This document shows positions 1-8,488 of a stretch of DNA of 36,641 nucleotides, piece by piece. The translations under genes were made by a program, and so were the position numbers. This stretch comes from CAG-791 sp963629395 (GTDB lineage Bacteria > Bacillota > Clostridia > Lachnospirales > Lachnospiraceae). The stretch lies in contig CAVGIV010000024.1 of the NCBI GenBank assembly GCA_963629395.1, positions 1 to 36,641 of the forward strand, in the 5' to 3' direction. The notes under the pieces were generated by a model. The model saw only the letters and a list, made by a program, of their open reading frames with translations, was not told the origin of the DNA and ran no database searches. Each line of letters begins with the position of its first letter. The stretch's first letter is position 1.

Positions 1-227
1 ATTCGCAAAATCGCTGCTTCGCAGCTTTCCTTTTGCTCATGTGGCGTTCTCGCCAGCAAGGAAAACTTGTATAACGAGTTTTCCTTGCTATCGCGGTATT
101 CGCCAAGGTTTCGAGCAAGCTCGAACTTTGGCTCATTACTCGCGTAAATAAAATTTCAAAATCAGCCTTAGAAATGCTAGCATTTCACGTCTGATTTATG
201 AAATTTTGCTTGGCTCTGAATAGTTAC
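1..227 (-). mobile_element. Structured foldback (MITE-like) element, truncated by the window edge
   Basis: Read on the minus strand the element begins at 227 with GTAACTATTCAGAGCC, the same terminal motif as the elements at 35249-35402 and 36564-36641 (there GTAACTATTYAGCGCC). It then consists of successive hairpins: a nested stem 150-207 with the perfect 16-bp palindrome GAAATGCTAGCATTTC at its centre (171-186); a stem 103-116/119-131; a 15-bp stem with one G-U pair, 55-69/75-89, loop TATAA; and small stems 41-54 and 13-25. No protein-coding frame other than the end of murG is credible here. The far end lies left of the window, so full length and target duplication cannot be seen. Membership of the same mobile family as the other two copies is an inference from the shared terminal motif; the interior differs. 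Confidence 0.6.
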
Positions 228-1280
228 AACTTCCTGTTCGATCAGAGAGAGGATGAGGTCGCTGGAACTGCTCTGGGAGCTTGCCTCCATCGCAGTGATG
301 TACTGCGCACGATTCTTCATAAGCTCGTCCAGCTTCGGCAAAATGACATCCGGAAGATCGTCGTCCTGCACAACGATGCTGTACCCCTGCGCTTCAAATG
401 AAGCGGCATTGAGCTTCTGATCTCCGCGTCCGGTAGGAAGAGGAACCAGGAGGTTTGGCTTCTTGAGCGCCAGCAGTTCGCAAATTGCATTGGCACCCGC
501 TCTCGAGAGAACAATGTCAGCTGCGGCATACAGATCCTTCATGTCGTCCTTCACGTATTCGAACTGACGATATCCTGGGCGAGTCAGGAGCAGGTTGTCG
601 ACCTTATCCTTGCCGCACAGATGAACAATTTGAAACCGTTCCAGAAGCGCATCCAGATTATCACGAACGGTCTTGTTGACCGAAGCGGCGCCCAGGGAGC
701 CGCCCACAACCATGAGAACGGGCTTTTGCGCATGAAAGCCGCATAGATCGAGTCCCCTTTGACGATCACCGTGAAACAGCTCATCCCGAATCGGTGTTCC
801 GGTCAGAATTGCCTTTGCATCCGGGAGATTCTGCAGAGTTTCCGGGAAGTTGCAGCAAATTCTGGCGGCAAACGGGACACACAGCTTGTTGGCAAGGCCG
901 GGAGTCATGTCCGATTCATGTATGATGCAAGGGATATGCAGAGAATGCGCGGCATGAACGACAGGCACGCCGACATAGCCTCCCTTTGAGAACACTACCT
1001 GCGGTGCGAATTCCTTTAGAAAATGGTGCGCCTCGCGATAGCCCTTCATCACACGGAAGGGGTCTGTGAAATTCTTCGGATCAAAATAACGGCGAAGCTT
1101 ACCGGTTTCTATGGCCTCATAAGGGATGTCGTAGTCTGCAATCAGCTTGCGTTCAATGCCGGTGATGGATCCGATATAGGCAATCTCATATCCGGCCTTC
1201 TGAAGATAAGGAATCAGTGCCAGATTCGGAGTGCAGTGACCGGCGGTTCCGCCGCCGGTAAGAACAATTCGTTTATTCAT
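177..1280 (-). CDS. murG: UDP-N-acetylglucosamine:undecaprenyl-PP-MurNAc-pentapeptide GlcNAc transferase (MurG)
   Basis: Adds GlcNAc to lipid I to make lipid II on the inner face of the membrane, the last cytoplasmic step of peptidoglycan precursor synthesis. The N-terminal glycine-rich loop GGGTAGHCTPN (about residues 8-18) is typical, followed by the HESDMTPGLANK region and, in the C-terminal Rossmann domain, the UDP-GlcNAc site LSRAGANAICELLAL and GDQKLNA. ATG at 1280 is preferred over TTG at 1283 because AGGAAG sits 7 nt upstream of it. The gene stands alone, outside a cell-division (dcw) cluster, 37 nt downstream of the TSCPD gene, so the two are probably co-transcribed. The last residues (from VTIQ onward) and the TAG stop are encoded by the repeat element at 1-227; usual MurG length is about 350-360 residues and this one is 367. 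Confidence 0.93.
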   Translation of the reverse strand: MNKRIVLTGGGTAGHCTPNLALIPYLQKAGYEIAYIGSITGIERKLIADYDIPYEAIETGKLRRYFDPKNFTDPFRVMKGYREAHHFLKEFAPQVVFSKGGYVGVPVVHAAHSLHIPCIIHESDMTPGLANKLCVPFAARICCNFPETLQNLPDAKAILTGTPIRDELFHGDRQRGLDLCGFHAQKPVLMVVGGSLGAASVNKTVRDNLDALLERFQIVHLCGKDKVDNLLLTRPGYRQFEYVKDDMKDLYAAADIVLSRAGANAICELLALKKPNLLVPLPTGRGDQKLNAASFEAQGYSIVVQDDDLPDVILPKLDELMKNRAQYITAMEASSQSSSSDLILSLIEQEVVTIQSQAKFHKSDVKC

Positions 1281-1317
1281 CAATGATCTTCCTGTACATT
1301 TCAGTATAATTTACAGC

Positions 1318-1572
1318 TTATGCTTCCATTTGGGCCAGCGCAGAACGAATGGCTTTTGCGAGCTGATCCGGACATGATGTATTTTTGAAGCCGCAGGTTG
1401 TTCCTTCCAGAAGCTCGGCTACCTCTTCTGCCTTTCTGCCTTTCACAAGCCGGGCAACTCCCTGCAGATTACCGTTGCAGCCGCCGGTGAAGACCACATC
1501 CTGAATGACGTGATCAGGGGTGATATCCAAATCAATACTTGAAGAACAGGTTCCGGATGTTTTATAGATCAT
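1318..1572 (-). CDS. TSCPD-domain protein (TIGR03905-type)
   Basis: A small 84-residue protein with the name-giving motif TSCPDQLAKAI near its C-terminus and the GGCNGNLQGVARL segment and cysteines (C9, C32, C61, C68) characteristic of the short TSCPD family. The same domain occurs at the C-terminus of some class II ribonucleotide reductases, but the function of the stand-alone form is not known. GAAGGAAGAG lies just upstream of the ATG. It is followed 37 nt later by murG on the same strand. Family identity is clear from the motif; no role is proposed. Confidence 0.85.
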   Translation of the reverse strand: MIYKTSGTCSSSIDLDITPDHVIQDVVFTGGCNGNLQGVARLVKGRKAEEVAELLEGTTCGFKNTSCPDQLAKAIRSALAQMEA

Positions 1573-1622
1573 GGTATATTCTCTTCCTTCTATAAGTTGT
1601 TGGTATTTATATACAGACTTTC

Positions 1623-1628
1623 ATTATA
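1623..1628 (-). promoter_or_regulatory. Possible -10 box for the TSCPD-murG unit
   Basis: A perfect TATAAT on the minus strand 51 nt before the TSCPD start. The hexamer 17 nt upstream (AGGATT) is a poor -35, so this is a candidate only. Confidence 0.35.
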
Positions 1629-1714
1629 TGTCAGAAATGGAAAAAATCCTATCGGGAAGGAAATGAATCGATCGCTGCGTGGAAGGCTGGCCGGTCAACG
1701 GAGGGCGGACCTGC

Positions 1715-1743
1715 TTGCATTCATAAATGCCCCCTGCTAAACT
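1715..1743 (+). promoter_or_regulatory. Possible promoter of pgi
   Basis: TTGCAT, a 17-nt spacer and TAAACT, ending 59 nt before the pgi ATG. Spacing is ideal but both boxes are imperfect. Confidence 0.4.
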
Positions 1744-1802
1744 TTACACAGACACGCGAAAGGCATGTCGCACAGGGGACAAGCATAAGGAGGTATTGCC
1801 CA

Positions 1803-3158
1803 ATGGCAAAGGTTACATTTGATTATTCCAAGGCAAAGAGTTTCGTCCGGGAGGAGGAAATTTCCAACATTGAGAGTCAGGTTCTTGCAGCAAAGGAGCT
1901 TCTGGTATCCGGTACGGGTGCCGGAAATGATTTCCTTGGCTGGGTGAATCTTCCGGTGGACTATGATAAGGGGGAGTTCTCCCGCATCAAATTGGCAGCA
2001 GAGAAGATTAAGAGTGATTCGGATGTATTGCTGGTGCTCGGCATTGGCGGCTCTTATCTGGGAGCGCGTGCAGCCATTAATTTCCTTCGTCACAATTTTT
2101 ACAATACGGTTTCCAAAGAGATCCGTAAGACGCCGGAAATTTACTTTGCAGGCAATTCCATCAGCGGAACCTACCTGTCAAATCTTGTAGATGTAATTGG
2201 GGATCGTGATTTCTCTATCAATGTTATTTCCAAGTCAGGTACGACAACAGAGACATCGATTGCATTCCGTCTTTTCCGCGAGCTTGCGGAGAAGAAATAC
2301 GGAAAAGAGGGCGCGGCCAAGAGAATATATGCAACTACAGATAAGGCACGCGGTGCTTTGAAGACGCTGGCAGATGCAGAGGGCTACGAGAGCTTTGTCA
2401 TTCCGGACGATGTCGGCGGACGCTTCTCTGTGCTTACGGCGGTGGGACTTCTTCCGATTGCAGTGTCCGGCGCAGATCTTGACCAGCTGATGGCCGGTGC
2501 AGCAGAGGGGAGACGTCTTGCGATGGAGTCGGATTATGCTGACAATGACGCATTGAAGTATGCGGCAGTCCGCAACATTTTCCTTCGGAAGGGCAAGTCT
2601 GTGGAGATTCTGGCCAATTATGAGCCGTCTTTGCATTACACGTCCGAATGGTGGAAGCAGCTTTACGGTGAGTCAGAAGGCAAGGATCAAAGAGGACTTT
2701 TCCCGGCAAGCGTGGATCTGACCACAGACCTTCATTCTATGGGACAGTTCATTCAGGACGGTGCCCGCATAATGTTTGAGACGGTGCTGAATGTAGAGAA
2801 GCCGAAGGCGGATGTGGTCATCGGAACGGATGCGGAGAATCTGGACGGATTGAATTTCCTGGCAGGCAAAACCATGAATTTTGCCAATCAGGCAGCAATG
2901 AACGGAACGATTCTGGCACACACAGACGGCAGCGTACCGAACCTGATGGTGAAGATTCCGGAGCAGACGGAGTTCTATCTGGGCGAGCTGTTCTACTTCT
3001 TCGAGTTTGCGTGCGGCGTATCCGGATATCTTCTGGGCGTTAATCCGTTCAATCAGCCCGGCGTTGAGTCCTACAAGCACAATATGTTTGCACTCCTTGG
3101 AAAGCCCGGCTTTGAGGGACAGACCGAGGAACTTCTTGCAAGGCTGGCAGACGAATAA
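1803..3158 (+). CDS. pgi: Glucose-6-phosphate isomerase
   Basis: Interconverts glucose 6-phosphate and fructose 6-phosphate in glycolysis and gluconeogenesis, in the cytoplasm. The 451-residue length is that of the short bacterial form. Visible family marks are the sugar-phosphate-binding segments LGIGGSYLGARA (about residue 80) and VISKSGTTTETSIAFR (about 142-157), the DDVGGRFSVLTAVGLLP signature (about 201-217), and the C-terminal YKHNMFALLGKPGF with its catalytic-region lysine. A full ribosome binding site AAGGAGGT lies 8 nt upstream of ATG. The next gene, pgeF, starts 1 nt after the stop, so the two are coupled. Confidence 0.97.
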   Translation: MAKVTFDYSKAKSFVREEEISNIESQVLAAKELLVSGTGAGNDFLGWVNLPVDYDKGEFSRIKLAAEKIKSDSDVLLVLGIGGSYLGARAAINFLRHNFYNTVSKEIRKTPEIYFAGNSISGTYLSNLVDVIGDRDFSINVISKSGTTTETSIAFRLFRELAEKKYGKEGAAKRIYATTDKARGALKTLADAEGYESFVIPDDVGGRFSVLTAVGLLPIAVSGADLDQLMAGAAEGRRLAMESDYADNDALKYAAVRNIFLRKGKSVEILANYEPSLHYTSEWWKQLYGESEGKDQRGLFPASVDLTTDLHSMGQFIQDGARIMFETVLNVEKPKADVVIGTDAENLDGLNFLAGKTMNFANQAAMNGTILAHTDGSVPNLMVKIPEQTEFYLGELFYFFEFACGVSGYLLGVNPFNQPGVESYKHNMFALLGKPGFEGQTEELLARLADE

Positions 3159-3159
3159 A

Positions 3160-4026
3160 ATGATGAGAATAATCCGTAAAAACACATCCAGGGAGCTGGA
3201 GGAGCGGGATTATGCAAACAGGGACGGAAGCGTGCTTCCGTCCCTGTATTTTCCTGCATTGGAGCAAGGCGGGATCGCTGCAAATATGATATCGACCCGA
3301 TTGGGCGGCGTTTCGAAGGACCAGTTTTCGTCCTTGAACCTGACCACCGGAAGAGGCGACAGCCGGGAAAACGTGCTGGAAAACCTTTCCCGCATAGCTG
3401 CAGCGTTCGGCACGGATCTGCAGCACTGTGTCTGTTCGCATCAGGTGCATGAGACATGCGTGCGCCGGGTGCAGGCAGAGGATGCAGGTATGGGCGTGCT
3501 GCGTCCGTCGGAGTGGGAAAGTGCGGATGGTATCATAACAAATGAGCCGGGGCTGCTGCTGGCCACGTTCTATGCGGACTGTGTACCGCTTTTGTTTGTG
3601 GATCCGGTGAAACGGGCAGTGGGGGCCAGTCATTCCGGCTGGCGAGGGACGGTCGGCCGGATAGGTGCGGTAACCGTCCAGCAGATGCAGGCGGAATTCG
3701 GCTCGGATCCGTCGGATATACTGGTAGGCATCGGACCGTCCATCTGTGCCGATCATTATGAGGTCAGCGATGACGTGGCCGAAGAATTTCGGCGGGCATT
3801 CCCGGGAAAAGAGAATGAGCTTCTCCTCGATCTTGGGAATCCGGGACATTTTCAGCTGAATCTCTGGGAGGCTTGCCGGATCACACTGCTGGAAAGCGGC
3901 GTGAGGCCGGAGCACATTCATGTAACCGATGTCTGTACAGCCTGCAATCCGGAGCTGTTGTTCAGCCATCGCGCAAGTGCCGGTAAAAGAGGAAACTTTG
4001 GCGCCTTTGTGATGCTGCGCGGCTAA
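3160..4026 (+). CDS. pgeF: Polyphenol oxidase / purine nucleoside phosphorylase family protein (YlmD/YfiH/LACC1)
   Basis: Member of the multicopper-oxidase-unrelated DUF152 family; relatives cleave purine nucleosides (adenosine, inosine) with a zinc-dependent Cys-His site, and the E. coli relative corrects a peptidoglycan-precursor editing fault. The invariant residues are visible: HQVHETCV (first histidine), FYADCVPLLFVDP (cysteine) and SHSGWRGTVGRI (second histidine), then GIGPSICADHYEV and the C-terminal DVCTACNPELLFSHR and GNFGAFVML. Two adjacent ATGs (3160, 3163) follow the pgi stop TAA by 1-4 nt and only a weak Shine-Dalgarno is present, so expression is probably coupled to pgi; 3160 gives 288 residues. 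The precise start is uncertain. Confidence 0.88.
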   Translation: MMRIIRKNTSRELEERDYANRDGSVLPSLYFPALEQGGIAANMISTRLGGVSKDQFSSLNLTTGRGDSRENVLENLSRIAAAFGTDLQHCVCSHQVHETCVRRVQAEDAGMGVLRPSEWESADGIITNEPGLLLATFYADCVPLLFVDPVKRAVGASHSGWRGTVGRIGAVTVQQMQAEFGSDPSDILVGIGPSICADHYEVSDDVAEEFRRAFPGKENELLLDLGNPGHFQLNLWEACRITLLESGVRPEHIHVTDVCTACNPELLFSHRASAGKRGNFGAFVMLRG

Positions 4027-4144
4027 ACGGCCTTTTTTTGCTGGTTTTTAGCTGGTGCTTTTCCGGAAAATCGTGGACAATAGATATTATTCAGGAAACG
4101 TAACTATTTAAAATCAGAGGGATTGCGGCATAGAAAGGAAAAAA

Positions 4145-5341
4145 ATGAAGAATATAAAACAAGTTGCAGAGGATACCATTTGGATCGGCGGCAGTGATCG
4201 CCGGCTGGCATTATTTGAGAATCTGTTTCCGCTTACAAGGGGCGTGTCCTACAACAGCTACGTTGTGCTGGACGAGAAGGTTGTACTGTTTGATACTGCA
4301 GACAGCAGTATGGCAGACCAGTACCTGGAAAACCTGCATGCTGCGCTGGGAGATCGGAAGCCGGATTACCTGGTAGTGCTCCACATGGAACCGGATCACT
4401 GCGCTTTGCTGCAGACGGTATTGCAGCAGTATCCGGAGACGACAGTTGTGTCCGGAGCTCAGACGTTTAAATTCATTGCACAGTTCTTTCCGGAGCTGGC
4501 CATCGCTCATACGCAGATCGTAAAAGAGGGAGATGTGCTGACCGCCGGCAGGCATTCCTTCCACTTTGTAGCAGCACCTATGGTGCACTGGCCGGAGGTT
4601 CTCCTTGCCTATGATGACGCTACGAAGGCTTTGTTTTCCGCTGACGCCTTTGGCACCTTCGGAGCCCTCGAGGGCGGAATATTTGCCGACCAGTATGATT
4701 TTGAGCATTATTATCTTGACGAAGCGCGCCGCTATTATGCCAACATTGTGGGCAAGTACGGCATGCAGGTACAGGCCGTTCTCAAAAAGGCAGCAGGGCT
4801 CGACATTGCTGCAATTCTCCCGCTGCATGGACCGATCTGGAGAGAGAACCTTGGCTGGTTCATTGACAAATATCAGAAGTGGAGCAGCTACGAGCCGGAG
4901 GCAGAGGAAACGCTGGTGGTATACGGCTCACTGTACGGACACACAGCAAGCGCTGCGGAAAGCTTTGCTGCAGCACTGGAGGAGAAATCCGGTAGCCGCG
5001 TGGTAGTGTACGATGCATCGAAAACGGATGTGTCGTATCTGATCGGTGAGGTCTGGCGCTGCAGAAAGATAGTTCTGTTTTGCCCGACCTACAATGGGGG
5101 ATTGTATCCGCCGATCAGCAGCTTTATTGAAGATATGAAGGCACTGGGAGTTCAGAAGCGTATTTTTGCTCTGGCAGAGAACGGAACCTGGGCACCGGTG
5201 ACGGTAAAGGCCATGCGTGCGCAGCTGGAGACGCTGAAGAATTGCAGCATTCTGGATACGACACTGACCATTCGCAGCGCATTGTCTGCAGCGGATCAGG
5301 AAGCGTTTGAGGCGTTTGCAGACCGTGTGGCAACGGCGTAG
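4145..5341 (+). CDS. fprA: Flavodiiron protein (A-type flavoprotein), O2/NO reductase
   Basis: Reduces O2 to water and/or NO to N2O at a diiron site, using electrons through FMN, protecting anaerobes. The N-terminal metallo-beta-lactamase-like domain carries the diiron ligands HMEPDH (H80, E82, D84, H85), H148 in PMVHWPE, D167 in FSADAFG and the later histidine in LPLHGPIW. The C-terminal flavodoxin domain starts near residue 257 (VVYGSLYGHTASAAE, FMN phosphate loop) and contains the PTYNGGLYPP and ALAENGTWAP loops. There is no rubredoxin extension, so a separate electron donor is expected. AAAGGA precedes the ATG. It sits alone between pgeF and pyk; no convincing promoter was found in the 118-nt gap upstream. 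Confidence 0.95.
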   Translation: MKNIKQVAEDTIWIGGSDRRLALFENLFPLTRGVSYNSYVVLDEKVVLFDTADSSMADQYLENLHAALGDRKPDYLVVLHMEPDHCALLQTVLQQYPETTVVSGAQTFKFIAQFFPELAIAHTQIVKEGDVLTAGRHSFHFVAAPMVHWPEVLLAYDDATKALFSADAFGTFGALEGGIFADQYDFEHYYLDEARRYYANIVGKYGMQVQAVLKKAAGLDIAAILPLHGPIWRENLGWFIDKYQKWSSYEPEAEETLVVYGSLYGHTASAAESFAAALEEKSGSRVVVYDASKTDVSYLIGEVWRCRKIVLFCPTYNGGLYPPISSFIEDMKALGVQKRIFALAENGTWAPVTVKAMRAQLETLKNCSILDTTLTIRSALSAADQEAFEAFADRVATA

Positions 5342-5394
5342 TAATCCGGGTATCACGGATTCCGAACAGGCACCTAACCGTAAGGAGAGACAGC

Positions 5395-6810
5395 ATGAGA
5401 AAGACAAAAATTATCTGCACACTGGGACCGGCAAGTGAGAGCGAGGAAATGATCAGCAAGCTCATTGATGCCGGAATGAATGTGGCTCGCTTTAACTTTT
5501 CACATGGCACACACGACGAGCAGGCCCGCAAGTTTGAGCGCCTCAAGAAGGTTCGTATTGAGAAGAATCTTCCGGTTGCAGCGCTTCTGGATACCAAGGG
5601 ACCGGAGATTCGCCTGCGGGATTTCAAGGGCGGAAAGGTAATGCTGGAGGCAGGGCAGACCTTTACGCTGACAACAAGAGAGCTGGATGGTGATGCAACC
5701 ATTGCATCGATTACCTATAAGGACCTTCCGAAGGATGTGCGGGAAGGCGGGAGCATTCTGATCGATGACGGCCTGATCGAGCTTCGCGTGGATGCCATTA
5801 AGGATACGGATATTGTCTGCACGGTAGTGAACGGCGGACCGGTATCCAACCATAAGGGGGTCAATGTTCCCGGTGCGGACCTGTCGATGCCGTTTATCAG
5901 CGAACAGGATCGGAGTGATATAGAGTTCGGCTGTGTCCTCGGATTCGACTACATTGCGGCATCCTTTACCCGCACGGCCGATGACATCCGGCAGATTCGT
6001 CAGATTCTGAAAAAGTTTAACAGCGGCATAAAGATCATTGCGAAGATCGAGAGCGTGCAGGGTGTGCGGAATCTGGATGAGATTCTGGAGGAGGCCGACG
6101 GAATTATGGTTGCCCGCGGCGATCTTGGCGTGGAGGTGCCGCTGGAAGAGGTGCCGTCGCTTCAGAAGCACATGATCCGCCGGGCAGAGCAGGAAGGCAA
6201 AATATGTGTGACAGCCACCCAGATGCTGGATTCCATGATTCACAATCCTCGCCCGACAAGAGCAGAGACAACGGATGTAGCCAATGCAATCTATGATGGA
6301 ACAACGGCAATTATGCTTTCGGGAGAGAGCGCAAACGGTGCTTATCCGGTGGAGGCGGTGCAGACCATGGCCAAGATCGCGGAGCGCTCGGAAAAGGATG
6401 TGGATTACGCATCCCGCATGGATTCCCGCAGCATCACCGACCGCAGCGATGTGACAACAGCCATTTCACATGCCTGCTGCACAATCGGCGAGGATATACA
6501 TGCCGATGCGATCATTACGGTTACGCTCTCCGGGTTCACCGCCAGAAGACTGGCAGCCCACAAGCCGGTGTGTCCGATCATTGCGTGCACACCCAATAAG
6601 GAGACGGCCTGCCAGATGAACCTGCTGTTCGGCGTGGAGCCCATCATTATTCAGCAGGAGCCGACGGCGGATCTGCTCTTTGAGGCGGCCATCAATCGTG
6701 CAAAGCTTGCCGGCTACGTAAAGGCGGGAGATAAGGTTGTGCTGACGGCGGGAATTCCGCTGGGAGTATCCGGAAAGACCAACATGATCCGGTTTATCGA
6801 GGTGTGGTAA
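5395..6810 (+). CDS. pyk: Pyruvate kinase
   Basis: Transfers phosphate from PEP to ADP, giving pyruvate and ATP, the last step of glycolysis. The start RKTKIICTLGPAS, the substrate loop NFSHGTHDEQ, LLDTKGPEIR, the catalytic signature IIAKIESVQGVRNLDEI (lysine in the active site), MVARGDLGVEVP, ATQMLDSMI, and LSGESANGAYPVEAV are all in place. At 471 residues it has the A, B and C domains and lacks the extra C-terminal PEP-utiliser-like domain seen in Bacillus. TAAGGAGA precedes the ATG. The next gene begins 3 nt after its stop, using a Shine-Dalgarno inside the end of pyk. Confidence 0.97.
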   Translation: MRKTKIICTLGPASESEEMISKLIDAGMNVARFNFSHGTHDEQARKFERLKKVRIEKNLPVAALLDTKGPEIRLRDFKGGKVMLEAGQTFTLTTRELDGDATIASITYKDLPKDVREGGSILIDDGLIELRVDAIKDTDIVCTVVNGGPVSNHKGVNVPGADLSMPFISEQDRSDIEFGCVLGFDYIAASFTRTADDIRQIRQILKKFNSGIKIIAKIESVQGVRNLDEILEEADGIMVARGDLGVEVPLEEVPSLQKHMIRRAEQEGKICVTATQMLDSMIHNPRPTRAETTDVANAIYDGTTAIMLSGESANGAYPVEAVQTMAKIAERSEKDVDYASRMDSRSITDRSDVTTAISHACCTIGEDIHADAIITVTLSGFTARRLAAHKPVCPIIACTPNKETACQMNLLFGVEPIIIQQEPTADLLFEAAINRAKLAGYVKAGDKVVLTAGIPLGVSGKTNMIRFIEVW

Positions 6811-6813
6811 GTC

Positions 6814-7434
6814 GTGAGCAATAGGCATGTCATATACTGCCTGATGGGAAAGAGCGCTTCCGGGAAGGATACCATATACCGGGCGCTGAAGGAACGGGCA
6901 GAAAAGAGCGGGAAGGTTCTGCTGCAGGAGGTTGTTCCCTATACCACAAGACCCATGAGAGAAGGCGAGAAGGACGGTGAAGCCTATTACTTCCGGTCGG
7001 ATGCAGAATTTGAGCGGGCGGAAAGCGAAGGGCGAATCATTGAGTCGCGGGATTATTCTGTGGTTTCCGGTATCTGGCATTATTATACGGAGGACGACGG
7101 ACAGATCGATCTGACAAGGCAGAACTATCTTCTCATCGGCACGCTGGAATCCTACGGATCCTTTTGCCGTTATTATGGGAAAGAGAAGATCGTTCCGCTG
7201 TACGTGGAGCTGGAAGCGGGAGAACGGCTGCAAAGAGCGCTGGACCGCGAAAAGAGGGAACTTCATCCGCGGTATGCAGAGCTGTGCCGAAGATTTCTTG
7301 CCGATGAAGCGGACTTTTCGGAGGAGAAGCTGGAGGCGGCCGGAATTTGCGAGCGGTTTACGAATGAACAACTGGAAGACTGCGTTGAGGAGATATGGAA
7401 GAGAATATGTCAGGAATCGGATTTGACCGGGTGA
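6814..7434 (+). CDS. Guanylate-kinase-like P-loop nucleotide kinase
   Basis: About 206 residues with the guanylate kinase fold marks: P-loop GKSASGKDT (residues 12-20), the nucleotide-binding stretch TTRPMREGEKDGEAYYF (about 44-60, compare TTRxxRxGExxGxxYxF in Gmk) and an arginine-rich lid further on. The P-loop is GxxxxGKD rather than the usual GK[S/T], and the GMP-site segment is altered (SVVSGIWHYYTEDD). Start is GTG with GAGGTG 9 nt upstream, inside the end of pyk. Its 3' end overlaps holB by 40 nt. In Bacillus the corresponding slot before holB is filled by thymidylate kinase (tmk), so this may be a divergent nucleotide kinase rather than the cell's main Gmk. Substrate is not proven. Confidence 0.78.
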   Translation: MSNRHVIYCLMGKSASGKDTIYRALKERAEKSGKVLLQEVVPYTTRPMREGEKDGEAYYFRSDAEFERAESEGRIIESRDYSVVSGIWHYYTEDDGQIDLTRQNYLLIGTLESYGSFCRYYGKEKIVPLYVELEAGERLQRALDREKRELHPRYAELCRRFLADEADFSEEKLEAAGICERFTNEQLEDCVEEIWKRICQESDLTG

Positions 7435-8453
7435 TTGGGCAGAAGCTTGCGGTGGAGCACCTGCAGAATGCACTTCGAACCGGTCATGTGTCACAGGCAT
7501 ATCTGATTCATGGAGAGAAGGGAGCCGGCAAGAAAAAGCTGGCTCTTTCTTTTGCGGCGGCGCTGACGTGTGAGCAGCCGCAGGAGAAGGATGGACTTCT
7601 GGAGCCGTGTGGGCAATGCCATGCATGTCGCCGGGTACAGAGCGGATCGCATCCGGATGTTATGATGGTGACAGCGGATCGCGCCGGCGTTACCACGAAA
7701 ACGAAAACTCTTGGAGTTCAGCTGTCGAGATTTGTTCAGGCCGATGTGGCAGTGAAGCCATATGAGGCAAAGAGGAAGATTTATATCATTCCGGAGGCGG
7801 AGCGTCTGACCGTTCAGGCCCAGAATGCCCTTTTGAAAACACTGGAGGAGCCGCCGGCGTACGCGGTATTTATTCTCCTGGCAGAAAATCTGTCGGTGTT
7901 TCTTCCGACTATTCTCTCCAGATGTGTGACCATTCCGCTGCATCCGGCCTCTAAGGAGGAGCTGGCAGAGTACCTGCAAAAGCAAGGAAAGACAAGTCAG
8001 AAAGCGGCGTTTTATGCGGATCTTTCCCATGGGAATCCGGGGCGGTGTCTGGCGCTTTGCGAGGAAGAGCTGGAGAATTATCTGGAGGAGACCATACGCT
8101 TCCTGGAGCGAATTGAGAGCCAGAACAGTCATCAGATCGTTGTCTTTTCGCAGAAAACAGCCGGAGGCGGCAAGGAAGACCTGCCGCAGCACATGGAGGA
8201 TTTTCTGGATTTCACACGAAGCTGGTATCGGGATATCCTGGTCATGAAGAGCACACAGGATGCGGGTCGCTTGATCTTTCAGGAGCATATACCGTATATT
8301 AGTAATATTGCGGTACGATTACCCTATGAGAGCCTGGAGAAAGTGCAGCAGGCAATAGATGCGGCCCAGAAAAGGGTGCAGTGCAAGGAAAATGAAGCAC
8401 AGACAGCGGAGCTTCTTTTACTGGGAATTCGGAGAATTCTGAAGAAGGGCTGA
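7395..8453 (+). CDS. holB: DNA polymerase III delta' subunit (clamp loader)
   Basis: Clamp-loader AAA+ subunit that helps open the sliding clamp. The N-terminal part has FDRVIGQKLAVEHLQNAL, the Walker A-like GEKGAGKKKL, a zinc module with cysteines in LTCEQ and CGQCHAC, then IYIIPEAERLTVQAQNALLKTLEEPP and the SRC motif (LSRCV) that serves the neighbouring ATP site. Two in-frame ATGs (7395, 7407) occur; both are close to GAGGAG/GGAAGAG, and 7395 is kept. The start lies within the upstream kinase gene, implying coupled translation. Genomic place before ricT agrees with Bacillus. Confidence 0.93.
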   Translation: MEENMSGIGFDRVIGQKLAVEHLQNALRTGHVSQAYLIHGEKGAGKKKLALSFAAALTCEQPQEKDGLLEPCGQCHACRRVQSGSHPDVMMVTADRAGVTTKTKTLGVQLSRFVQADVAVKPYEAKRKIYIIPEAERLTVQAQNALLKTLEEPPAYAVFILLAENLSVFLPTILSRCVTIPLHPASKEELAEYLQKQGKTSQKAAFYADLSHGNPGRCLALCEEELENYLEETIRFLERIESQNSHQIVVFSQKTAGGGKEDLPQHMEDFLDFTRSWYRDILVMKSTQDAGRLIFQEHIPYISNIAVRLPYESLEKVQQAIDAAQKRVQCKENEAQTAELLLLGIRRILKKG

Positions 8454-8488
8454 CCGCGGTCTGTCAATTTCAACGGAAAGTGCAACAC

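Noticed and set aside
4021..4038. T run after pgeF as a terminator
   Set aside because: Seven T are present but the preceding GGC/GCC pairing is only three base pairs.
4100..4109. GTAACTATTT upstream of fprA, resembling the MITE terminus
   Set aside because: Only ten bases match; the following sequence lacks the GCC and hairpins of the element, and no duplication was found. Could be chance or a remnant.
5343..5361. Hairpin AATCCG/CGGATT between fprA and pyk
   Set aside because: No T run follows, so it is not supported as a terminator.
6466..7626. 386-codon minus-strand open frame opposite pyk, the Gmk-like gene and holB
   Set aside because: Spans three clear plus-strand genes and shows no family features.
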